Of a DNA stretch of 64,000 bases, positions 1-13,100 are shown one piece after another (the first letter of the stretch is position 1; each line of letters begins with the position of its first letter). The position numbers and the translations under genes are program-made. This DNA is from Diadophis punctatus similis (taxonomy: Eukaryota > Chordata > Lepidosauria > Squamata > Dipsadidae): NCBI GenBank assembly GCA_023053685.1, contig JALIGW010000001.1, positions 226,375,434 to 226,439,433 on the forward strand, in the 5' to 3' direction. The notes under the pieces are model-generated. The model was not told the origin of the DNA. It saw only the letters and a program-made list of their open reading frames with translations, and did not search any database.

Positions 1-287
1 AAATCTCCAAGATAGCAAAACCTTAAATGCTAATCTGTTCATACAGCATTTCCATTAATTTCCCAGTGATGAATTCCGTAATGACACTAGGACTTTAGTT
101 TCTCTGATAGTTCGTTTTTCATGTGAGCAGGAATGTCTAAAACATTGAATTCCTTTTTTTTAGCTTTACATTTCCCCCTATTTCCATCTAATTTCTATCT
201 GGCTGTGTCCAAAAGGTTTGTGTGTTGAATAATTAGAAGCCAATTTTAAATGAGAAAAAACCCTGACCAGAACCAGCAATGGAGTAT

Positions 288-537
288 CCAGAGCTGCGGT
301 GGCACAGTGGTTAGAATGCAGTACTGCAGACTACTTTGGCTGACCACCGTCTGCCTACAATTCAGCAGATCGAATCTCACCAGGCTCAAAGTTGACTCAG
401 CCTTCCATCCTTCTGAGGTCAGTAAAATGAGGACCCAGATTGTTGGGGGCAATAGGCTGACTCTGTAAACCGCTTAGAAAGTGCTGTAAAAGCACTGTGA
501 AGCGGTATGCAAGTCTAAATGCTATTGCTTTTGCTAT
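288..537 (+). repeat. tRNA-derived SINE (squamate type A)
   Basis: Starts GAGCTGCGGTGGCACAGTGG with an A-box-like GGCACAGTGGTTAGAATGC and a B-box-like GATCGAATCTC, and ends GCGGTATGCAAGTCTAAATG. Further copies lie at 16085, 31395 and 54205, so this is an interspersed family. The tRNA-like promoter boxes support RNA polymerase III origin. Confidence 0.8.
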
Positions 538-540
538 ATT

Positions 541-1800
541 TTACTCCTCTTTTGAACCAATGGCACCATATTTTGTCTAAGGATGCATTTACTACTGCCC
601 TAACCCAGCCTCCTATCTCCTTCCTGATGGCTTTCACCATGAGGCTAGGTGGGACATAAAATATGCCTATTTTTATATTCTTGATTTCACATTCACATTG
701 ACAGCAACACTGTTCTAGGGCTGGAAGGAAAATTCATTGACTTCTGCCGCACTCCCCCCCCCCAAAAGTCTGGTTTATAGCCATGTGTTCCTTAAATATT
801 GTGCTTCTCCTGATTTTGTAACATAGCTGTCAAGGTCTCTTGCTATTGACTCTAGATGCTCTAGATGCATTGCCAATTTCACCACCCTTCACATATATCC
901 AACACAGTTCCTTTTGTCAGAGTTAACAGATGATTGTTACACTTTATGTCTTTCTCAATAAGGGGTAAATTATTTTACAACTAGAGGACAGCACTTTTTA
1001 GTCTTTAAGGTGGCTGATTTTCATTATTCCTCCTAATACCACTAAAACAACTGACTTGGACCCATTTCATCTTTTGGTTTTTCAAGCATGTGACAGATTT
1101 TAGCAACATAATTTTTGATTCAAGACTAATTAGACATACCTTTTCTAATTGTCTATAAATATTCTATTTATTTGGTACTAGAGCCCTCTTAAGGCTATCC
1201 AGTTTCTATGCAGTATTTATCAAAATGGGCAGTGACAACTATTGTCACTATTGGGCTTGCTTATAAGACAACCAATTAGGTTTGCACACTATGCAGCTCA
1301 GAGTTTATTCCACAAGCCTGTAATCTTGGGTGAAATATCTTATTCAATTGATACTTGGTTTTATCCTTAACACTCATAGTGGCTGCCAGGTAAGATAGCT
1401 AGTAATAACCTGTAATGTTCATATCCCCCCCTCTGAATTTATATCCATCCTCCTTTTTTCTATTTTATGGAGAATAGGTTCAGACTCTTCTGCAGTCTTT
1501 GGAACAAAGAAATGTTAGAAGAGTCCTCCAAAACTCTGGGACATTCCCCAAACCTTTTGATCATTTGCAGAAATCAAGGTATAGAAATTCACTAATCATT
1601 TGGAAATCATCATTATAGGCAAGTTAACTAATTTGTAGACATTTCATGCTATCCACAAATTATTCTGAAATATGTAAATAAATACTAGGCATCTATTTTA
1701 AGACTATTTAACTTCAGTTAGATATCTGTATTTCTGAGAACTTACAATGGTATTATTAATAAACAATAAATATGTTATTTAAAATACATAGCAGTGTTCC
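541..1800. other. intergenic, nothing recognised
   Basis: AT-rich DNA downstream of PPP6R3. I see no exon, repeat family or long frame in it, only short homopolymers such as the C run near 757. Confidence 0.5.
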
Positions 1801-1839
1801 GATATTTGAGGGGCTGCCATAAAGAAGAGTAAATCAACT

Positions 1840-2085
1840 TATTCTCCAAAACACCAGGAGGCAGAACAAGAAGCAATGGATGAAAACTAATGGAGCGAAC
1901 CAACCTAGAGCTAAGGAGAAATTTCCAGTGAGAACAATTAACCACTGGAATGAGTTGCCTTCAGAAGTTGTGGGTGCTCCATCACTGGAGGTTTTTAAGA
2001 GATTGGACAGCCATTTGTCCAGAATGGTATATGGTTTCCTGCTTATGCAGGGGGTTGGATTTCCAACTCTGTTATTCTGTTCTTA
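1840..2085 (+). repeat. CR1 LINE 3' end with ORF2 remnant
   Basis: Translation at 1880-2085 gives [20 protein letters not shown], the C-terminal motif of CR1-type reverse transcriptase proteins, followed by the CR1 3' UTR near GGGGTTGGATTTCCAACTCT. It is 5' truncated, as usual for CR1. Confidence 0.8.
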
Positions 2086-2669
2086 AATTTGTTTGCCACC
2101 GCTAGCTTCAAAGTGACTCTTTGGGCTGATTACATCATTAAATGTAAGATAAAGGTATGTTACATAACTTTAGTAGGCAAATATGTTCCTTGTACATGTG
2201 TGATATAGTATGTGAATTTAAGGCATCAGACCTTGAATGACTCCAAACTACTAATGATGGGACCTAATTTCTATTTGGAACTGGAGGCAACAGGACTTTG
2301 TGGGCTATGGATGAGACAGTTTGAAAAGCATCTTGTAATATGGCTAATTATGTTCATATTATGCTAAAAAGCCCATGTGGATGTGTACAGTCCTTAGGTT
2401 AAGCTGAAAATTATCTTTACTAAATCTGAAGAGCCAGCATCATGTACGGATAAATGTCATGGTGAGAATGAGAGTGTTTAAGGATATAAAGAAAAGAAAT
2501 ACAGTGAACGCTGTTAATATAAATTACCTTTTAGTTGAATTCCTCTTTTTGACTCCTCCCTTTATTTCATTTCATTATTTCTTATCCTCTTTGTGTAGGT
2601 CACACAATTATGCATATTCTAACATCAAAATGATGGCCATATACATATGTAGAAGTAATGAGAAAATAA

Positions 2670-4086
2670 AAGTACCAGTATACATTTTTTTTTATTTCTG
2701 TATGCAATGTAATATTAGGCACATAGCTTGGGACACTTTCTAAAATAAATCATTGGCCATTGTTTAGAGTATCCTTTTGGCTTTTTAAATACTGGTCAGG
2801 AAAACATATGATGTAAAAATACATGAATAACTTCTTTTGAAAGAAAGAAAAGTGGATTTTGCACCTAAAAGTGCAAGAGGTGTCCTTTAACCCTTCCACC
2901 AAAGAATGTGGCAATATACATTATATTGCTTCTGTTTGAAAAGGCGGCTGGAATTTTATGACATAGAAAATTATAAATTACAATTAGTTTCCATAATCAC
3001 TATATATATATACACAACCCAGTTATGAAAAAAACTGGTTTAAAACTTACAAATGAAATCTTCACACAGATCAAAACAGTGAAAATATAACAATTAACAT
3101 GCTCAAGTGCCCAATTTGGATATTTAAAGACATTATATCTTTAAAACATGAACTTTAATTACAAGAGCAGCATGGGCATTTGTTATATTTATTTGATTTG
3201 TCAAAAGGATTACAGTGTTTTAAATATGAAGATTGTTTCAAAATGGGTAATTTTGTAATGCTCTAAATTAAAGTACATCTTGGTGAATGGGTTAAAAAAA
3301 GGTGAGTCTTGTAAAAATACACAAGAAGCCATGTGCACTTCAAAATATTCTAGTGTTTCACCTGTAAGGTATTGTTTCAAGCAAACAAGACTTAACAGAA
3401 CATATGGCTTTACAGTAACATCAATCTGTCAACTAAGCTGTAGTAATAAATACTTAAAATCTCTACCGATAGACTTACATTTTGATCTGGTTTAAACAAT
3501 ACAGAAAACAATTACCAGTTGAAAGCTTGCTGTAGTATGTCAAACACCAAAATTCTTTTTAAATCATTGTTTTAAATCTAAAGCAACCAAACATTTAAAG
3601 GGCATTGCATTTGAACAATTTCTTTGCCAAAATGAAAGAAAGAAAGACTTAAAAATGTTTTGGGTGAAAAATTATGAAAATTGCTACATACTTTGGTCAC
3701 TAATTGTCAAATAGTATGCCTCAAATACATTAGATTTGTGTATTCACTTTTTTTATATAAAACTATTCTTACAGCCATTTTTAACTATAGTATCATTACT
3801 AATGTTACTTGGGTGGCAAGTTCTTATTTCACAATCACCCATCATTTAGAACAATACAATATAAACATACGCAAAAATTTCTTGGTATTCTTCAATGTGC
3901 AATTTTTACACTTATGAATTTCTGTACAATGTCTCAAAATCTAGAATATAAATGTTGCTGGTCCTGATCACTTGTGAAATTAAATGCAGCAGTGACTGGC
4001 TCCAATAGGTTCTAGATGAAATCCTCAAGAATCATATCCTTGAAATCAGTTCATATTCTTCAGTTATCATCAGACAATATCACATA
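2670..4086 (-). other. PPP6R3: probable PPP6R3 3' UTR with candidate poly(A) signals
   Basis: AT-rich sequence directly after the stop, free of recognisable transposons. On the minus strand AATAAA occurs at 3188-3193 and 2691-2696, with another at 2561-2566. The signal at 2691 is followed by a T-rich stretch, so cleavage near 2670 is plausible. The end point is inferred, not shown. Confidence 0.5.
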
Positions 4087-4138
4087 TCATACAGGGCCAT
4101 TAACAGATGCCTCTGCTAGAATGGTTTGTTGATCAGTC
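4087..4138 (-). CDS. PPP6R3: PPP6R3 coding exon 22 (stop codon)
   Basis: Encodes residues 857-873 and the TGA at 4087-4089. The acceptor reads CTCCTTAG. The protein ends ASVNGPV, matching the recalled vertebrate terminus, and this identifies the exon although it is only 52 nt of coding sequence. Confidence 0.93.
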
Positions 4139-7100
4139 CTAAGGAGATCAAAGAAGCATCAAATTGTTAGAAGAGTACACAATGATTCTGAACGCTGGAA
4201 AAACAGTTAATCAAATTATGTTTAGATTTTTTAAAAAAATGGAATAGACCTTATGGCACTGATATACTTGCAAAGTAAATTAAAGAATTCAGCATTACAA
4301 TGAAGATCTGCCTTGTGAATTTTCCCTGGCTTCCCAGGAAGTGACCTAGGAAACATTGGAGATCACTACATGAATCTTAGGTTTCAAATTTGGCCCCATA
4401 GATTGCTTATCTTTCCCGTAGGATATCAGCATTTTTACCAGATCCAATTTTTACCACAGCACTGAGATTTCAGAAATTGGTTGCTGTCAATCCTCTTTAA
4501 AAATAAAAAGTTGGAAAACAAGAACAAATGGGAAATTTTTTTTTCCTCAACATGATGAGCTTTCGGCTGCATATAATTCTAAAAGCCGTGTAATTCATGA
4601 AATAATAAATAGAGGCAATATTTTAGCAATGACCTCACTATTTACATTGTTGGAGATAGTCAAATTAATAATTTATTTAAATGTATTGTTTTATTTTAAT
4701 AAGGAGCAATTAGATATATTAAGCTGGAGATGTTAATTAGATGTTTATATTCTTTTGAAGTTTATCTGTATCACATAGGACAGTGATGGCGAACCTATGG
4801 CATGCGTGCCACAGATGGCACGCAGAGCCATATCTGCCGGCACTGAGCAGTTGCCCTAGCTTAGCTCCACCGCACATGTGCATGCCGGCCAGCTGATTTT
4901 TGGCTCACGCGGAGGCTCTGGCAGGGCGTTTTCAGCTTCCGGAGGGCCGCGGTGGGCGGAGAGGGCGTTTTTTTCCCTCCCCGGGTTCCAGGGAAGCCTA
5001 CTGGGCCCACCGGAAGTCGGGAAGTGGGCCATTTCCGGCCTCCAGAGAGCTTCCAGGGGGGCAGGGGAGACCATTTTCGTCCTCCTCAGGCATTGAATTA
5101 TGGGTGTGGGAACTCGACCGTGTGCGATAGTGCGCACGCACACGCTTTTGGCACCCGAGGAAAAAAAGGTTCGCCATCACTGACATAGGTGGTGACTTCT
5201 CAAGGAAAATGTACTTCCAGTCAAAAGACTTGGTGTTCAGCATTAGAAAGACAAATATATGGCTCCAACTATTGCAAATTAATTAATATTGATCAGTGAC
5301 AGGTGACAGTAATGAACAATTAGCTTCAATTTATCAATAACTGTGTGTCTGTAAATATTAAAAATTATCTTCTTGAGCCCATTTCTGCAAGTTGGATGGC
5401 TGATTAACAATCAGACTGGATCCCCAATTCCATGACTGTTGGAATGAGATGAGATCAAGAGACTGTTTTCTAGGTTCAAGTTTTGTTTTGTCAGAATATG
5501 AATCACACGTTTGAATTTTGATCTGCTGGAATGCAACTAACTTGAATGGAGCACTTCTTTTCCATGTATATACTGTATACCCCTAACTCAACAACATTGA
5601 GGACCTAGATATGTTTCATTCAGATCACAAAGCCGGTTACTAATTCTAACAATAAATTCACCAAATATATAAAAGAATAGTAGAATATTAAAGAAATCCT
5701 AATATCAATACGGAAAAAGTTCACATTTACAATCTCTGCAGGCCTTTATATATCTGAAGAAGAGCAAGCCCTTTTCTAAAGCACTAGCAATTTACAAAAA
5801 AAATAAAATCAACGAAATTCACTATAAATATTCTTTATGAAACAGAAACTATAATTATGGGGATGAGAAAGCTGTAGTAAACAAGTATTTTTCAATATGT
5901 TACTAAAGTACAACAAATATTTAAAGCATGTTGCATTTCTAATTGCTAGAATAAACAAAGTGAACATACTCATTGCTTATCATTGTACCCTATGCTCTTA
6001 GCTTATTACATAGGAATGGAGAAGAAAAAGCTTTGCCTAATCTGTGCATTTCCTATTCTTCCCAGAAGACATTAGTTAAGCTGCTTTCTCCCATCTCCAA
6101 GATACATACCGTATTTTTCGGAGTATAAGACGCACCTTTTTCATCCCTAAAAGAGGCTGAAAATTTGGGTGCGTCTTATACACCGAATGCAGCTTTTTTG
6201 AAGCTTTTTTTCCCAGTCCTAACTAGGTGCTAAAGATCTTCCCAGCTTCCTACTCCGTCCGAAGTTTTTTTCCAGCCCTAAGTCTTTGCAGACTTGTTTT
6301 CATTCCTACTCCCTCTGAAAAAGGTTTTTTCAGCCCTAACAAGGTGCTAACGATCTTATTATTTATTTATTATTTATTATTTATTATTAATTTATTAATT
6401 TATTAATTTATTATTTATTTATTTATTTATTTAGTCATTTTTATATGCCGCCCCACTCCCGTAGGACTCTGGGTGGCGTACAACACAATACAAAACAATT
6501 TATTAAGAAAAACGACACAAATGATTAAAAGAATTACAAAAATGTAAAAACAAAAACACACCAACATTCGCACATGGGGGGATTGATCTTATTCTCCCCC
6601 CGCCTGTCGGAAGAGCCATGTTTTCACGGCTTTACGGAAGGCCAATAGGGTGGGGATAGTCCTGATCTCTGGGGGGAGTTAGTTCCAGAGAGATGGGGCT
6701 CCCACAGAGAAGGCTCTACCCCGTGGTCCCGCCAACCGACATTGTTTGGCTGATGGGACCTGGAGGAGACCAACTCTGTGGGACCTAACCGGTGGTAAGG
6801 AGGTATGCGGTAGGATGCGATCCTGGAGGTAATCTGGCCCTGAGCCATGTAGGGCTTTAAAGGTTAAATCCAACACCTTAAATTGCGTCCGGAGACTAAT
6901 GGGCAGCCAATGCAGCTGGCGGAGAATAGGTGTTACGTGGGTGTATCAGGGGACACCCCCCACAGCTTGCGCAGCTGCATTTTGCACCAATTGCAGTCTC
7001 CGGATACTCTTCAAGGGTAGCTCCATGTAGAGCGCGTCACAGTAGTCCAGCCGTGAGGTGATGAGGGCATGAGTGATTGTGAGTAAGGCCTCTCTCTCTC

Positions 7101-10100
7101 CAGTAGGGTCGCAATTTGTGCACCAGGCGAACCTGTGCAAAGTTCCCCCTAGCCACAGCCGACAGATGTTGCTCCAATTTTAGCTGTGGATCTAGAACAC
7201 CCAAATTGCGAACCCGTTGTGAGGGAGTTAATTTATATCCTCTAAGAACCAAGGAGGGGTAATCGACATAATCCCTGGGAGGTAATACCCATAGCCACTC
7301 AGTCTTGTCAGGGTTAAGCCTGAGCCTGTTCATTCCCATCCAGACCCTAACATCGTCCAGGCATCGGCACATCCACTGCTTCTCTGAATTGAGACGGGAT
7401 GGAGATGTACAGCTGGGTGTCATCAGCATATTGCTGGCACCTGACCCTTACCGGCTTATAGCATTTTTTTTATTCCTCCGAAGGAATAAACTCTCTCCAA
7501 AGTAGTTTTTTACCAGCCCTAAATCTTTGCAGGCTTGTTTTCATTGCTACTCCCTTTGAAGAATATTTTTTTCAGCCCTAACCAGTGGATAAAATAATGT
7601 GCTGAAGCTGAATAGACTAAGGGCGCTAGCCAGATGAATACCTAGTAGGTAGATTTCCCCCCCCCCTATTTTCCTCCCCCAAAACTAAGGTGCGTCTTAT
7701 ACTCCGAAAAATACGGTACTTAACATCAGACATAAATAAAAGCAACGTAGCAATAGCAATAGCATTTCTGTTAAAAATTAGAAAAATCAAAGTACAAAAT
7801 GAGTTTATCAGCAGCAAACTTACAACTGCCAGAGCAGCCTCTTTTATTACGTCCCAGAATCAAGAGGCTGTTGCAAGCTGTTAGCACTTTGGCCAGAAAG
7901 TCTATGAAGGCTAATTCAGAGTTCTACTCCTGTAAGGAGACAATGCTCTCCAATATGCTCAGAAGTCTCTGTGCAGCTTTCTGTCATATATGGACAAGCA
8001 CGTAGATAACAAGATGGTAAAATGTAGCAATGTTCAGAGTGCTAGAATCCTATAACAGCAGTTCCCAACCTTTCGGGCATCAGGGACCAGTTTCGTAAGA
8101 AAAACTGTCTTCCATGGACTCTCTCCCTGTGTCTGTGTTGGTTTTGTTCCTGCACATGTGCAGATGAAGCTTTGCTCACTATCCTGTCATTTGAATGGCC
8201 CGGTTCCTAACAGGCCACAAACTGGTACAAGTCCCCAGCCCCCCCCCCCCTATGTCCTATAGGATGTAGAATATCCTATAATTCCAGGAGTCTCCAATAT
8301 AGTTGAGAGCAGGTTGCCATACATATTCATCTTTTCATTTATCTGTATGGTTTTCCATAAAATTTCTTTCCTTGAAAGGAAGATCTATCCTCATGACTAC
8401 ATGCACCCATATTTTCTTTTTTTCCTCACCACTTTTTTTCCAAAAGTTTATAAGGGTGAAAGCACAGCCTATATAAGAGCCCATGTGTAAGGCATTCAAG
8501 GAGTAGGTAATAAGACAGATTATAAGCATTTCATATACATACACTGCTCACAATATAGAAATGACTTGGCAACAACAGGTACCTTTGCTCCAGGCTGCTG
8601 CAAGTGGGCTGCGGAGCTACAGGACTTTCTTCTCCAGCATCTGCATTCTCTTCCACCACATATTTACAAGAAGCATCTTGCGAGGTAGACAGTTTTCCTT
8701 CCTCACTAATAAATAAAAAAAATTACAGCTTTGTTTGTGCTTTAAATGTTTATATTACCATGCAATAATGAAAGACTTGGGGGGAAGGATCCAGAGGTCA
8801 CATGCAAACAGATTTTAGAAATATGATTGAAACATGGAAAACAAGCACAAGATTGTTGTTTCTGTTGACATTCATTACTCCCATCAGGTTTATGTTTATT
8901 AAAAAAGAATTAAACAAGGAAAAAATGCAGGAGAGAGTAGTAAAAAAAAAGAGGAACAAAGAATGTAAATGATGCCCAAAATAAAAAAAAAACCATGAAT
9001 GATCCTTTACAGTACATACCGATAGGATTTCAACACTCTGAAGCCACAGTGAAAGGGAAGGGTGGAAAAAACAGAAAAGTATATAAAAAAGACTATCAAG
9101 ATTTTCCCACAAAAAAAGAATGTTCGGATCAAGTCTATCTAGGATGCAACAAAAATAGTGGTATTGTTATCCAAATTCTTTAAACAAACTAGCAATTTCT
9201 ACTGCTAAGAAGAGCCTTTTCTGCTGTGGCTCCATCTCTGTGGAACATTCCACCACCAGAAGTGAGAACTGCTCCATCCCTTTTGGCCTTCTGGAAGAGT
9301 ATCAAAATCTGGCTTTTTCGGTTGACCTGGGGCCCGAAGGGAGGAACTCACTGCTAAAGGCAGCTGATGGAGTAAGACCTCAAACATGTCCCATCCATCT
9401 CTTGGCTCTTGTAGGTGTAGTGTTAGTGCAGTTTTTAATATTTTAATGTTGGTTTATTTTAATCTTTTAACTATTTTTCATTTGTTTTATAATTTGTTAG
9501 CCACCCAGAGTCAACTTGTAGGGGAGATGGGCGAGAAAGGAAGAAAGAAAGAAAGAAAGAAAGAAAAAGAAGGAAAACTGGCCCTGTTTATGATTGAGAG
9601 GAGCAACCTAGCTATATATATATTATTTTATTTATTTATTTAAAATATTTATCTAGCCATCCATCTTGCATCAAACTCTGGATAACTCCCTATCAACTAT
9701 TAAAATAATGTAATACATATAAAAACATAAACATTAAAAATCTAGCACCAAAGTTAAGTTTCCAACATTCATGTTAAATCCTCCAATCTTCCTCCAATGA
9801 AGATGAAGGATCTCATGTGTATTAATCAGGCTTCCCATCTTGACTAGATCTTCTCTATTATCATAAAAAAATCATTTTTATAAACAAGCAGCAGATTCTA
9901 GGAAGGAGAGATTCCATCCTCTACGACCAGCTTTCCCTAGCAGCCAACAACCCTCATTCTTACCCATATAGATGCAAGACTGGTGCATCTTCTGTTTCAT
10001 GGCTTAGTACAGGGCTTACTCAAAATGACTACCATGTTATGTGCAATGTAATGATGCCATCCACAACACAGGTGGTGATAGGAAGTGGAATGTTAGAGAA

Positions 10101-13100
10101 CAATCCATGTCCATGATACAAAAGCACGGGAACACAGTCATTTCAGGCATGGGCTCTTAAAGGTGAAGCCTTTTGCTACAGGCATTCTACTATTGTTGCC
10201 ATCTTGTGTCATCTTCTATGCCTCCGCAGCAGGGAGAGGAGGCATCTGGTCCTTTCCCCCACCAACACCTATTGGAGGATGAAATCAAAATTGCCTGCAA
10301 CACACTCTCTATTCGTCTATGGAGATTCTCAGTCATCCAGGTCATGATTGTCCCAAAGGTGCTTTTTCAAGAGGCAACTGGACTTTCTGGTTTTTCTTTG
10401 AAGATGTTTCGCTTCTCATCCAAGAAGCTTCTTCAGAAAAACCAGAAAGTCCAGTTGCCTCTTGAAAAAGCACCTTTGGGACACTGCCTATTCCTGTCAT
10501 ACTACAATAATAGTGATCAGCTAGGGACTAAGCATAACTACAGGCATAGTGAAGGCCAATTTTTTGTAAAATGCCTAGATCATTTTGAAACAAGAGGGGG
10601 GGGGCAAATTAATTAATTAAATATAAATAAATAAATAAACGTGGCTGGAAGTTACATATTTCCTTAGCCTTTGGTGTAACACTGTTTCCTTAGTGTACTG
10701 AAGGAAACACTGAAAGAAATCTGCAAGGGTGGGTGAGGGCTCCTTTGGATTGTGTGAGTTCACATCTTTTTCATTCCAGACTGTTTTTTCCCCCATTCTT
10801 GCCATCTTCTATTCTTCATTTTTTCCTTGTTTTGAACATTTTCACTTGTGAACCACTCAGAGTTGGAAATTAGATGGCATGTAAATAAGACATGGACCCC
10901 CCCCCAAAATAGTATGCTAATATTCAGGTCAGAATTTTGGCCAAAAAGGTGAACTGAAGAGCACATGGAACATGCTAAATTTATATAACTATCTCAAAGT
11001 ACAAGCTAAGAAAAAAAAGGCCCTTGTTGTGTGGCTATTGCATCAGCCCAATGGCAGCTATCATTTTCAATAATTCATTCATAACTAGATTAGAAAATTA
11101 TTTTTTTAAAATAAAGAGAGGTAAACAGAAAGCACAGAAAAGACTTCAGAGGCTAACATTTACGAAAAAATAGCAACTATCAACTTAAAATTAAAAATCT
11201 GCCCAATGATATTCAGTGAAAATAGGAATACCTCATTTGATTGAACTTTTAGCACTCAAAAAAAAATCATGTTTAAATCCCAATTTCACAGAAAGCTTGT
11301 GCCAAATGGTTGTTTTAAATGGTTCGAGAATGCAACACTAGGCCACCTTTTAATATGATTAATGAAAATTATTTAAACTTACAGGGCAGCAAAGTTTAAT
11401 GCCTCACCTTTTGAAGACAGCAGTCTCAGTTTTAGCGTCTACAGTAAGGCTAAGAGTCTCCTTCATGCTGCCATTCATTACTGTTTCAGTCACTTTATCT
11501 GCATTTTCTGTATCTTCTTCTCCATCAGAACCAGCTTCCATTGCAATACTTCCTGCATCTGAAAAAAGAATTCGAACAATGAAACTGGACAGTTACTTTT
11601 TTATTCTGTATCTGTATTACTCTTCTATTCTGTGTTGAGCTGTATAGAACTGTCAGCAAGAAGGAAAATAAACTTTTATATATTTAACTTATTGAGAGCT
11701 TACTTTCACAGTAGCAACTCTGGATGACAAGTAAGAATGGGGAGATGGGCAGTATAAATATTTAATTAAAAAATAAAAAATAATTAATTCTGTTTAAAGC
11801 ATCAACAAAAACCCAACAAAAATAACAATGAAAGTCTTCAGAACCCACGTCAGAGAAATGAAACTGTTGTGGAAACTTCAAACACTGATAAATCATTGTC
11901 AAGTCCTCTAACATTTCCTTTTCACTTTCTATCAAACTGGGGTCAAAAACCATCTTTGCCCAAGCTGTACTGATGGAGCCAGGGTTTCATAAAAGATGGC
12001 AGGCTTAGGGATATAGCAGACACAACTCCAGAGAAGGACCAATTCCAAGGTCCTGTAAAATGTCATTCTCTCATCAGTGGAATATGCTGAGTCTAATGCC
12101 ACACATTATTAATCAAAATAATTCTGAGCTCTTACTTTCTGGCTGGGTCACAAGGGCAACTACATTTGCATTCAGAGGATCCACTGGTTCGGTGTTGGTT
12201 TCCATTTCCACAGGTGAGTTACTTCTCAAAGAATCTTTTGAACTTTAAAAACAAAGTAAGATAAATTGATGAATCACATTTTCAATTATTTTCTGCAAGG
12301 AGTACACAGGATAGAATTCAGTTGGTCATTTCTCTATGATAATGGTAACTATTTGGAACAGGATTCTTAGAGTATACTTGCGCTTATATGTACAGTAACT
12401 GAGCAGCAAATAAGGGCAATCTAAATATCAAGGAGCACTTGAGACCTTATAGAAATTTATATAAATTCTGAAAGCTAAACTATCCTTTCTTTGAACCCTC
12501 ACCTTTCAATTAGGACATGGAAGAAAAACAGATGGCTATTCAGCTATAGATTATTTTCTAATCCAAAAAACAAAAATATAATGTTCAACAGAATGATATG
12601 CAGAAAAGAGATAATGGTTGAGAGAAGAGGATAGAAAGAAAATGAAGAGAGAAGCATTTCTTGAAGTGCCAGGGAAGAAAATGTTAGTGCTGCTTGTTTT
12701 ATTCTATTATCCAAGATTTTCTGTACAGAAATAAAATTTGCAACAAAATTAATGGGTCAATGAGGTTAAGTTTTTATTTTTAGAGAGTGAGATTTTCTCA
12801 GTAAAATGGTTCTTTTTGTGGGGAAAAATGATACTACAATTCTGCACTTTATTGATGAACTTCTGCAATGTGGTTTCGGGATGAGTGACAAAAAACTGAC
12901 TTGGGACTCAAATAATGCCAACCATTTTTTTTCTCAAATTGCACAACAGATAGATATTTTTCACCAAACATGTTAATCTATTACTACAGCTGCACTTTTA
13001 AAAGATGTCACAGCAAACTAATGAGCTAATGCTATCATTTCAAATATAAAATATGTGAAAATAAAATATATGTTTTTTTCTTGTGTTTCTTTAATTTCAT

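Noticed and set aside
288..537. tRNA gene suggested by A- and B-box-like motifs
   Set aside because: No cloverleaf closes, the sequence continues as a 250-bp SINE, and the same unit recurs at 31395 and 54205.
4856..5243. Cluster of overlapping frames on both strands
   Set aside because: All come from the GC-rich core of the hAT miniature at 4781-5182.
10173..10616. 147-codon frame
   Set aside because: It reads straight through the 46-bp inverted repeat, so half of it is a reverse-complement artefact. No family resemblance.
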